From contig CAJPTP010000064.1 of the NCBI GenBank assembly GCA_905373555.1, positions 1 through 6,259 on the forward strand: a stretch of 6,259 nt of DNA, read 5' to 3'. Source of the stretch: an uncultured Francisella sp. (GTDB taxonomy: Bacteria > Pseudomonadota > Gammaproteobacteria > Burkholderiales > Neisseriaceae). Positions 1 to 5,326 of this stretch are shown here, piece after piece. Both the position numbers and the translations under genes were made by a program. The notes under the pieces are model-generated. The model was not told the DNA's origin and ran no database searches. It saw nothing but the letters and a program-made list of their open reading frames with translations. Within the stretch, counting starts at the first letter, position 1; each line of letters begins with the position of its first letter.

Positions 1-73
1 CGCCCAAGCCGGGGCGAGCAAGGGCGGGCCGTTTGGGCGAATTTGAAGGCGCATGCGCGCCGGGAGTGAGCGG
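1..73. other. Upstream flank, unassigned
   Basis: This is the stretch before ubiA. Two plus-strand frames are open from the window edge: one stops with TGA at 67-69, five bases before the ubiA ATG, and another stops with TGA at 44-46. Either could be the last codons of an upstream co-directional gene, but only 15 to 22 residues are visible and I recognise no family. No promoter-like -10 box stands out, which would fit ubiA being read from an upstream promoter. Confidence 0.3.
62..66 (+). promoter_or_regulatory. Ribosome binding site deciding the ubiA start
   Basis: GGGAG at 62-66 lies 7 bases before the ATG at 74, good Shine-Dalgarno spacing. It favours this ATG over the in-frame ATG at 53, which has only a weak GAAGG at 45-49 and would add seven residues not expected in the family. 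Confidence 0.6.
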
Positions 74-970
74 ATGGTTGCGAAGACGGCGGCGTTGTCG
101 AGCAGAAAATTTGTCGCCTATTGGCGGTTGATGCGGTTCGATTCCTCGGCCGTGGTGCTGTTGCTGTATTGGCCGGGATTGTGGTCGCTGTTTGTGGCGT
201 CCGGCGGCGTTCCGCCTTTGTGGTTGGCGGCGTGGTTTTTGATCGGGGCCTTTGTCATGAGCGCCTTGGGCTGCGTTTTGAACGACTACGCCGACCGCGA
301 CGTCGACGCCTTGGTGGATCGCACCAAAAGCCGGCCTTTGGTTTCGGGCGAGGTTTTGCCCAACGAGGCGCTGGGCTTGGCCGTTCTTTTGGGCGCGGCG
401 GCGATGGGTCTGCTGATGGCTTTGAACTCGGCGACCTTTTGGCTGGCCATGGCGGGCGCCTTGCTGGTGCTGACCTACCCGTTCACCAAGCGCGTGTTCG
501 CGATCCCGCAGCTGTACTTGGCTTTCGCCTATTCCTTCGCGGTTCCGATGGCCTTCTGCGCGGTGTTGGGCGAGGTGCCGGCCGAGGGCTGGGCGCTTTA
601 TTTGGCGAACTTCTTCTGGGTGTTGGCCTACGACACCACCTACGCCATCGCCGACAAGCCCGACGACCTCAAAATCGGCATTCACACCTCGCCCATTTTC
701 TTCGGCAAGCGCGACGTCGCCGCCGTGATGACGTTTCATGCGCTGTTCATCGCGAGTTTGGCTTTGGTGGGGTATTTCATGCTGGATGCGGGCCCGTGGC
801 TCTACGCGGGCTTGGCCGTCGCGGGAGTCATGATGGCCGCGCAGTACCCGCGCATCAAGGATCGCGATCGGCCCAACTGCACCAAGTCCTTCTTGTTCAA
901 TCAGTGGATCGGCATGGCCATCGCCGCGGGCTTCGCGCTGAATTTCTGCCCCCCGGGCTCTTGGCTCTGA
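74..970 (+). CDS. ubiA: 4-hydroxybenzoate polyprenyltransferase
   Basis: This integral inner-membrane enzyme joins 4-hydroxybenzoate to a polyprenyl diphosphate, the first membrane step of ubiquinone synthesis. The protein is 298 residues, close to the 290 of E. coli UbiA, and consists mostly of hydrophobic membrane segments. The first Asp-rich motif NDYADRDVD lies at about residues 70-78, followed by RTKSRPL. The second, DTTYAIADKPDD, is at about 187-198 and is followed by the typical KIGIHTSPIFFG stretch. Both motifs bind Mg-diphosphate in the family. The YPFTKR segment with its conserved Arg is present near 135-140. Two N-terminal sites differ from the usual pattern: RFDSSAV stands where most UbiA proteins have R-x-D-K/R-P-I-G, and a Ser replaces the Arg normally just before the Gly-Cys preceding motif 1. 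An ATG at 53 is possible, but the ribosome binding site supports 74. The gene is convergent with recN and is followed 48 bases later by a hairpin. The main alternative is another UbiA-superfamily prenyltransferase, but the second motif is specifically UbiA-like. Confidence 0.93.
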   Translation: MVAKTAALSSRKFVAYWRLMRFDSSAVVLLLYWPGLWSLFVASGGVPPLWLAAWFLIGAFVMSALGCVLNDYADRDVDALVDRTKSRPLVSGEVLPNEALGLAVLLGAAAMGLLMALNSATFWLAMAGALLVLTYPFTKRVFAIPQLYLAFAYSFAVPMAFCAVLGEVPAEGWALYLANFFWVLAYDTTYAIADKPDDLKIGIHTSPIFFGKRDVAAVMTFHALFIASLALVGYFMLDAGPWLYAGLAVAGVMMAAQYPRIKDRDRPNCTKSFLFNQWIGMAIAAGFALNFCPPGSWL

Positions 971-1012
971 CTGGGGGAAGGGGCGGTTGCGCCGCCTGTT
1001 CGCCCGCGCATG

Positions 1013-1044
1013 AAAAACGCCCCGCTGAAGCGGGGCGCGCTTTT
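1013..1044. terminator. Bidirectional intrinsic terminator after ubiA
   Basis: A perfect 8-base-pair stem, CGCCCCGC (1018-1025) with GCGGGGCG (1030-1037), closes a TGAA tetraloop. On the plus strand a TTTT run follows after three bases (1041-1044), 48 bases beyond the ubiA stop. On the minus strand the stem is followed immediately by five Ts (complement of A at 1013-1017), which is the better terminator geometry, so it may also back up termination of recN transcripts. Confidence 0.75.
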
Positions 1045-1188
1045 GCCCGGGCCTTGGCCAAGTGGCCGGGATCAAGGCGGAAGACGCCTATGAATTGGCG
1101 CGCGGCCCTTCCCGGTTTGACCATGCGGCCTCATCCGGCGAAAGGCTCAACCGGGCGCGCGCCGGCGACGCTTCGGGGCCGCGCGAAC

Positions 1189-1228
1189 AAAAAAAAGCCG
1201 CCCAAGGCGGCGATTTCGCGTTTTTTTT
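1189..1228 (-). terminator. Intrinsic terminator of the folB-nadK-recN cluster
   Basis: Read on the minus strand, GCCGCC (complement of 1206-1211), a TTG loop and GGCGGC (complement of 1197-1202) form a compact hairpin followed directly by eight Ts (complement of A at 1189-1196). It lies about 115 bases past the recN stop. A run of eight Ts at 1221-1228 on the plus strand makes the element nearly symmetrical. In that direction nine bases separate stem and T run, so it is probably weaker for ubiA transcripts unless the A8 and T8 runs extend the stem. Confidence 0.75.
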
Positions 1229-1325
1229 GGCGGCGCGGCCTTGGCCTGCCGGCCCAAAGGACCCAAGCGACGAGCCGAGCCTTCGCGGGCCGACCCTCGT
1301 TGCCCCACGGCGCAAGGCGCAGCGC

Positions 1326-3014
1326 TCACGGCGCGCCTCGGTCGGGATCCGAGCGTTGGGAGCGCTCCAGCAGCTCCTTGGCGTGGGCCAAGGTCAGATC
1401 CGTGATGGTCTCGCCCGCCATCATGCGCGCGAGCTCCATCGCCCGCTCCTCGCCCGCGAGATAGTCCGCGCGGCTGGTGGTGAGCCCGTCGAGCTCGCCT
1501 TTGGAGATTTTCCAGTGCGCGTCGGCGAAGGAGGCGACTTGGGGCAGGTGGGTGATGGCCAAGGTTTGGCAGCGCGCGCCCAACGCCTTGAGCGAGCGGC
1601 CCACGACCTCGCCCTGCGAGCCGCCGATGCCCGCGTCCACCTCGTCGAAAATCAACGTCGGGGCGGATGAGCGCCGCCCGGCGACCACTTGGGCGGCCAA
1701 GGAAATGCGCGAAAGCTCCCCGCCCGAGGCCACCTTGGACATGGGGCGCGGCTCCATGCCTTTGTTCACGGCGACCAAAAACTGGACGTTTTCCAGCCCG
1801 CCCGAGTAGGGCTCGGCGGGCTCCAGCTCGACGATGAAGCGCGCCCCCGGCATCGCGAGCTTGCCCATCTCGGATTCGATCTTGGCGCCCATCTCTTGGG
1901 CGGCTTCGGCGCGCCCGGCTGAAAGCCGCGCGGCCGTTTCCTTGAAGCGCTCGAAGGCTTCCTTTTCCTTTTTGGCCAAGGCCGTGAGGTCGATGGCGTC
2001 TTGGGCGGCGGCTCGACGCTTTTTCAGCCCCTCCCACAGCTCGAACAACGCCTCGGGGTCGGCGTTGCGTTTGCGGCCCAGCGCGTTGTAGGCGGCCAGG
2101 CGCGCGTCGGCGCGGTTGAGCTCCGCGGGGTCGAGGTCGATGCTCTCGGCCACGTCGCCCAAAATCTGCGACAGCTCCGACATCTCCGCGTCCAGCGACG
2201 ACAAAATCGCCAAGGCGTCGGAAATCTCGGGGTTGAACTCGGCGAAGCGCTCCAGCTGGCGCATGCCGCGCCCAATGCGGCTTTGCATGCCGTTGTCGCC
2301 CGCGATTTGGCTTGCGACCGCCCCCGCCGCCTCCAAGATGTCGGCCCCGTGCGCCAAGGTGTTGTACCGGTCGCTCAACTCCCGGTATTCGCCCGCCTTG
2401 GGGCGCAAATTGTCGAAGTCGCGCAGCTTCAGATCCAAGTTTTCCAGCTCAAGCTTGCGCGCATCGCTCTCGTTTTGCGCCGACTCCAGCGCCGTTTGGG
2501 CCGTTTTCCATGCGTCGTGCAGGGCCGCCGTTTGCGCGGCGAGCCCGCCCAACCCCGCGTAGGCGTCGAGAAACTCGCGCCTTGCGGATGGGGCCGACAG
2601 CGCTTGGCGCTCGTTTTGGCCGTGGACATCGACCAAAGCCGGCGACAAGGCTTTCAGCTGCGCGAGCGAACACGGGGAGTCGTTGACGTACTGCCGGCTT
2701 TTGCCTTTGCGCTCGATCACGCGGCGAATGAGCAGCTGGTTTTCGTCGGTTTCGGAAAGCAGGTCGCTTTGGGCCAAAAGCTCCTTGGCCTTGGGCAGGC
2801 CGGAAAGGTCGAAGCTTGCGGAGATCCGGGCCTCGTCTTTGCCCGCGCGCACCGAAGAATAGTCGGCCTTGTCGCCCAAAAGCAGGCCCAAGGCGTCCAA
2901 AATGATCGATTTGCCCGCGCCCGTTTCGCCCGTGATGGCGGTGAAGCCCGCCGAGAAGTCCATCCGCGCGCGCTCGACGATGACGAAGTTGCTCAGGTTC
3001 AGTTCGGTCAGCAT
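1326..3014 (-). CDS. recN: DNA repair protein RecN
   Basis: RecN is a cytoplasmic SMC-like ATPase that acts at DNA double-strand breaks and helps RecA-dependent repair. The protein is 562 residues, the usual family size. The Walker A motif GETGAGKS is at about residues 29-36, preceded by the typical opening LTELNLSNFVIVERARMDF. A long central part rich in Ala, Leu, Glu, Lys and Arg, about residues 150-370, fits the antiparallel coiled coil. The C-terminal ATPase half has KVASGGELSRISLA (ABC signature, about 427-440), LIFDEVDAGIGG (Walker B, Asp near 457) and THLPQVASFAD. The ATG at 3014 is chosen because family members start with M-L-T-E-L and GGAA lies 8 bases upstream; a TTG two codons earlier (3020) is an unlikely alternative. 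It follows nadK after 105 bases. A near-perfect inverted repeat sits just upstream of its start. In E. coli recN is strongly SOS-induced; I see no E. coli-type LexA box here. Confidence 0.96.
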   Translation of the reverse strand: MLTELNLSNFVIVERARMDFSAGFTAITGETGAGKSIILDALGLLLGDKADYSSVRAGKDEARISASFDLSGLPKAKELLAQSDLLSETDENQLLIRRVIERKGKSRQYVNDSPCSLAQLKALSPALVDVHGQNERQALSAPSARREFLDAYAGLGGLAAQTAALHDAWKTAQTALESAQNESDARKLELENLDLKLRDFDNLRPKAGEYRELSDRYNTLAHGADILEAAGAVASQIAGDNGMQSRIGRGMRQLERFAEFNPEISDALAILSSLDAEMSELSQILGDVAESIDLDPAELNRADARLAAYNALGRKRNADPEALFELWEGLKKRRAAAQDAIDLTALAKKEKEAFERFKETAARLSAGRAEAAQEMGAKIESEMGKLAMPGARFIVELEPAEPYSGGLENVQFLVAVNKGMEPRPMSKVASGGELSRISLAAQVVAGRRSSAPTLIFDEVDAGIGGSQGEVVGRSLKALGARCQTLAITHLPQVASFADAHWKISKGELDGLTTSRADYLAGEERAMELARMMAGETITDLTLAHAKELLERSQRSDPDRGAP

Positions 3015-3031
3015 GTCCAAAATTCCGAGAG

Positions 3032-3051
3032 CCGGACGCCCGGGCGTTCGG
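3032..3051 (-). promoter_or_regulatory. Inverted repeat directly upstream of recN
   Basis: The minus strand reads CCGAACGCCC followed directly by GGGCGTCCGG, two 10-base arms with a single mismatch and no spacer; the central 12 bases (3036-3047) are a perfect palindrome. It ends 17 bases before the recN ATG and about 5 bases before the GGAA ribosome binding site. It could be an operator or an mRNA hairpin affecting recN expression. It lacks a T run, so it is not a standard terminator for nadK. The function is inference only. Confidence 0.45.
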
Positions 3052-3119
3052 AGTGCGGGCTCGCCCGCCGCTTGCTTTGGGAAAATCGCCCCGGGCGCGC
3101 CGCCGCGCGCCGCTTCGCG

Positions 3120-4007
3120 CTACACCAGCTGGCTGCCCCAGTTGAGTTTCTCGCGCAGCGTTTTGAAATAGTTGTGGTCGCTGGGCATCAGCATGCGCAG
3201 CGAGTTGTGGTAGCGGCGGATGGTCACGCGGTCCATGGGCTCGAGGTCGAAATAGGATTGGCCGTCGAAATGCACCCGGGCGTCGAGCGACTTGGTGATC
3301 AGCACCTCGATCTCGCCGCGGTCGGACACGGCGATGGGGCGGTTGCTCATCGACTGGGGGCAAATCGGCACGAGCACGAAGGCGCGCACCGAAGGCTGCA
3401 AAATGGGGCCGCCCGCCGCCAAGGCGTAGGCGGTGGAGCCCGTGGGGGTGGAGACGATCAGGCCGTCGGAGTGCTGGGTGTAAACGAACTGGCTGTCGAT
3501 GAACACCTCGAACTGGATCATCTGCCCCGTGCCGCCCCGGCTGAACACCGCGTCGTTCAAGGCCAAGGACTGCTTGAGCGTTTTGCCGCTGCGCACGATC
3601 TTGCACTCCAGCATCGAGCGCTCTTCGGCGATGTAGCGGCCTTGCAGCATTTGCGGGATGCGCTTGAGCGCCTCATCCCACGGCACTTGCGTCAAAAAGC
3701 CCAAGCGGCCGCGGTTGATGCCGATCAGGGGCACCCGGTAGGGGGCGATTTTGCGGGCGATCGACAGCAGCGTGCCGTCGCCGCCCATGGAGATCACCAG
3801 ATCGCAGCTCTTGCCCATCTCCTCCTTTTCGATGACTTGGCAGGAGGAAAAAATGGGGTCGTTCATGAGCTCGATCGAGAACGAGCCCTCGACGAAGACC
3901 TTGCAGCCCCAATCCAGCAGCAATCGCATCAGCGTCACGGCCATGGTGTGGATGTGCGGGGTCGCGGGGCGCATGACGAAGCCGATGCGCTTGAATTGGC
4001 TGTTCAT
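3120..4007 (-). CDS. nadK: NAD kinase
   Basis: NadK is the cytoplasmic enzyme that phosphorylates NAD at the 2' hydroxyl of its adenosine ribose to make NADP, using ATP or polyphosphate. The 295-residue length is typical. The GGDGTLL motif with the catalytic Asp lies at about residues 75-81, NRGRLGFLT at about 98-106 and the substrate-binding ALND at about 149-152. The long conserved block HSDGLIVSTPTGSTAYALAA is at about 179-198 and FDGQSYFDLEP at about 247-257. The C-terminal stretch LVPICPQSMSNRPI is characteristic of the family. Start choice: the ATG at 4007 has AAGG seven bases upstream; a TTG at 4013 has GGGGAG seven bases upstream and would add two residues, so either is possible. The gene lies 91 bases after folB and 105 before recN. 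In many betaproteobacteria nadK and recN follow hrcA, whereas here the upstream partner is folB. Confidence 0.96.
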   Translation of the reverse strand: MNSQFKRIGFVMRPATPHIHTMAVTLMRLLLDWGCKVFVEGSFSIELMNDPIFSSCQVIEKEEMGKSCDLVISMGGDGTLLSIARKIAPYRVPLIGINRGRLGFLTQVPWDEALKRIPQMLQGRYIAEERSMLECKIVRSGKTLKQSLALNDAVFSRGGTGQMIQFEVFIDSQFVYTQHSDGLIVSTPTGSTAYALAAGGPILQPSVRAFVLVPICPQSMSNRPIAVSDRGEIEVLITKSLDARVHFDGQSYFDLEPMDRVTIRRYHNSLRMLMPSDHNYFKTLREKLNWGSQLV

Positions 4008-4059
4008 CTGCAAACCTTGGCTCCCCGTTTCCGGGCCTCAATCGGATCCCGTCGGTTCG

Positions 4060-4087
4060 ATCAATCAATCAATCCCGGCGCGCCGGG
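4060..4087. repeat. Palindrome and short tetranucleotide repeat in the folB-nadK gap
   Basis: A perfect 14-base palindrome CCCGGCGCGCCGGG (4074-4087) directly abuts about 3.75 copies of ATCA (4060-4074, TGAT on the transcribed strand). On the minus strand the palindrome starts 11 bases after the folB stop. It could fold as a five-pair stem with a CGCG loop, but it is followed by ATTGATTGATTG rather than a T run, so a classic terminator is not supported. A processing or pausing site is possible but unproven. Confidence 0.4.
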
Positions 4088-4098
4088 CCTTGCGGCGC

Positions 4099-4590
4099 TC
4101 ACTCCCAACGGCCGTCGATCTTGCCGAGTGCGTCGAGCCCGCCTTCCGCCGCGTCGTCGCCATCCCCGTCGTCGTCATCCTCGTCGTCATCGGAGGCGGC
4201 GTCCAAGCCCGAGCACAAAAAGCCGATTTTGTTGCGCTTGGTTCGGTTCAGCGCGACCGTGACGGACACGGACTCCACGCCTTCCAAGACGCCCGGCTTC
4301 TCGACCTTGATTTGGGCGTGGCGCGCGTCGAATGCCTTGACGACCCACTTGGCCAAATCCTCCGCCAACGCCTCGATCAGCTTGCGCTCGTTGGCCGCGA
4401 CCTTTTCGCGCAGGGCGTCGACGAGCTTGGCGTAATCCACGGCGTCGGCGATGTCGTCGGAGTCGAAGGCGTTTTTGTCGCCCACATCCAGCTCGACGCT
4501 GACCAGCACCTCTTGGGGCTCGGCCCGCTCTTGCTCGCTAAGGCCGATGCGGCAGGATGCCTTGATGTTTTTGATCGATAGTGTGTCCAT
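4099..4590 (-). CDS. folB: Dihydroneopterin aldolase with Asp-rich tail
   Basis: FolB cleaves 7,8-dihydroneopterin to 6-hydroxymethyl-7,8-dihydropterin and glycolaldehyde in tetrahydrofolate synthesis and is a cytoplasmic oligomer. The protein is 163 residues against the family's usual 115-125. The catalytic domain covers about residues 1-120: GLSEQERAEPQEVLVSVEL near 16-34 contains the substrate-binding Glu region, VDYAKL at 51-56 the conserved Tyr, LIEALAEDLA at 71-80 the conserved Glu helix, and VEKPGVLEGVESVSV near 96-110 the catalytic Lys segment. After it, residues about 130-163 form an extra tail with an Asp/Glu/Gly run at 134-146, encoded by GAC/GAT repeats at 4153-4191. The start is firm: GGAGG (complement of 4599-4603) lies 8 bases before the ATG, although the frame stays open further upstream. 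It is first in the folB-nadK-recN cluster and divergent from plsY. The epimerase FolX is a close relative; FolB is favoured by the plsY neighbourhood. Confidence 0.88.
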   Translation of the reverse strand: MDTLSIKNIKASCRIGLSEQERAEPQEVLVSVELDVGDKNAFDSDDIADAVDYAKLVDALREKVAANERKLIEALAEDLAKWVVKAFDARHAQIKVEKPGVLEGVESVSVTVALNRTKRNKIGFLCSGLDAASDDDEDDDDGDGDDAAEGGLDALGKIDGRWE

Positions 4591-4598
4591 GGTTTGGG

Positions 4599-4603
4599 CC
4601 TCC
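4599..4603 (-). promoter_or_regulatory. Ribosome binding site fixing the folB start
   Basis: The minus strand carries a full GGAGG core 8 bases before the ATG at 4590. It excludes the longer in-frame reading that stays open to 4866, whose extra residues look random and Arg/Pro-rich. Confidence 0.8.
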
Positions 4604-4650
4604 GTCGGGCGCAAAAAAGTCTCCGCGCGCGTGGGGTATCGCAAGGCCGC

Positions 4651-4656
4651 ATTATA
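4651..4656 (-). promoter_or_regulatory. Candidate promoter of the folB-nadK-recN cluster (-10 box)
   Basis: The minus strand reads TTATAAT here, containing a perfect TATAAT in otherwise GC-rich DNA. Transcription would begin near 4644, giving a leader of about 54 bases before folB. No good -35 hexamer is found at 16 to 18 bases: the sequence there is CGCCCC-like, and a TTGCCG lies too close. The promoter may need an activator or may simply be weak. Confidence 0.55.
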
Positions 4657-4830
4657 AGCCATGGCGGCAAGCCGGGGCGATGGGCTGCGCGGGCTTCGGT
4701 GGAGGGCTCCCATTCCGCGATTCGAGGGGCTTTTTTTTTTGGGTGGGGGATCGGCGCGCCGCCAAGGCGGATTCAAACTTGGGGCGCCGGGCAAGCGCCG
4801 GGGCGGCTTCGTTTTCGGCCTTTTCCGCCA

Positions 4831-4839
4831 TGTTATGAT
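4831..4839 (+). promoter_or_regulatory. Extended -10 promoter-like site facing plsY
   Basis: TGTTATGAT fits the extended -10 pattern TG-n-TAtgAT with one departure from TATAAT. The -35 region is poor (TTTTCG at 16-base spacing), which extended -10 promoters tolerate. Transcription would start near 4846, about 480 bases before plsY, so it could drive plsY through a long leader or a separate short RNA. Confidence 0.35.
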
Positions 4840-5017
4840 TTTGGCCATGCGGCCCGAAAGCGGCATCCGCCATGGCTTTGGGGATTTGGGGATCTCAAGG
4901 TTCCTTGGCGGGATCGCCGCCGCGGCGGGCGGGTCCGGCGCCCTGCGCGTCTTTCTTCATTTCCGTTTATTATTGCAAGATCTGTTGCGCGCGCGTTTTT
5001 TGATTGGTCCGGGGCGC

Positions 5018-5056
5018 CCGCGCGCGTTGGCCGGGTTGTCGGCGCGGCGGTTTTTT
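5018..5056 (+). terminator. Possible terminator or attenuator in the plsY upstream region
   Basis: CCGCGC (5018-5023) can pair with GCGCGG (5042-5047) around an 18-base loop that may add two further pairs. CGG and then six Ts (5051-5056) follow, with more T runs after. The stem is short and the loop large, so this is tentative. It would end a roughly 210-base transcript starting near 4846, or attenuate transcription into plsY. Confidence 0.25.
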
Positions 5057-5237
5057 CTTTGCTTTCGACGGTTGTCTTTTCCAATTCCGTTCGTTTTCTG
5101 CTTTTTTCTGTTTTTTTTCTTTCCTTTTTTCGCCGCGCCCGTTCGGTTTTCCGCATTTTGCTTTTTTTTGTTTTGATTCTTCGTTTTTGACGTTTGTTCG
5201 TTGTGTTCTTCTTGCGTCGTTCTTGCGCGGGTTTGCC
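5041..5237 (+). other. T-rich, A-poor strand-asymmetric tract
   Basis: In 5041-5220 I count about 99 T and 6 A in 180 bases. Positions 5085-5154 and 5191-5237 contain no A at all. T runs of up to eight are broken by C, G and short GC clusters, and 5111-5130 is pure pyrimidine. The transcript toward plsY would be U-rich and poor in stable structure. Such tracts can act as Hfq or Rho contact sites or give slippage-prone DNA, but no function is shown. Confidence 0.7.
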
Positions 5238-5326
5238 ATGGGGGCTTGGCGCCGTTTTGGGCTCGGACGGGCTCGCTTCGGCGCCCGGTTGGGCTTTGGC
5301 GCCGGCGCTTTGCGGGGGGCAATCAG

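Larger units (their letters stand above)
971..1325. other. Convergent intergenic region between ubiA and recN
   Basis: This 355-base gap holds no gene I can support. It contains a GC-rich hairpin at 1018-1037, a second imperfect stem at 1046-1070 (CCCGG-G-CC paired with GGCCGGG around a TTGGCCAAGT loop), and an A8-hairpin-T8 element at 1189-1228. All are consistent with ending transcription from both sides. Reading frames crossing the gap give Arg/Gly/Ala-rich translations of the kind expected by chance in GC-rich DNA. Confidence 0.6.
4591..5326. other. Long divergent intergenic region between folB and plsY
   Basis: This 736-base gap holds the folB leader and -10 box near 4651, a run of ten Ts at 4731-4740, an extended -10 box on the plus strand at 4831-4839, a possible hairpin with a T run at 5018-5056, and a very T-rich, A-poor tract at 5041-5237. 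Reading frames across it give either Lys/Arg-rich (minus) or Phe-rich (plus) translations that follow base composition and lack good ribosome binding sites, so I annotate no gene. A noncoding RNA or a long plsY leader is possible. Confidence 0.6.

Noticed and set aside
121..1464. Long plus-strand frame of 447 residues overlapping ubiA in another frame
   Set aside because: It is a shadow of ubiA with Arg/Gly-rich translation that runs on through the terminators and into antisense recN.
2001..4262. 753-residue plus-strand frame antisense to recN, nadK and folB
   Set aside because: It is a by-product of GC-rich third positions. The opposite strand has clear family motifs for three known genes, and this translation is low-complexity His/Arg/Ala/Leu.
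4731..4740. Run of ten Ts after GGGGC as a terminator
   Set aside because: Only a five-pair stem with a G-U pair and a 16-base loop (GCTCC with GGGGC) can be drawn, and no gene on the plus strand ends there.
1330..4760. Four GGCGCGCC octamers (1330, 3094, 4077, 4753)
   Set aside because: This is more than base composition predicts, but GC-alternating words are common throughout the window and the sites share no context.
4968..4973. TATTAT as a plsY promoter -10 box
   Set aside because: It matches five of six consensus bases, but no acceptable -35 lies at 15 to 18 bases and it is far from plsY. It was kept only as a note.
4833..5156. Minus-strand frame of 107 residues, very Lys/Arg-rich, starting with ATG
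   Set aside because: The residues follow from the A-rich complement of the T tract. There is no convincing Shine-Dalgarno sequence at useful spacing and no motif.
4847..5176. Plus-strand frame of 109 residues with a Phe-rich end, starting next to the extended -10 box
   Set aside because: It has no ribosome binding site, its composition simply mirrors the T-rich tract, and I recognise no domain.
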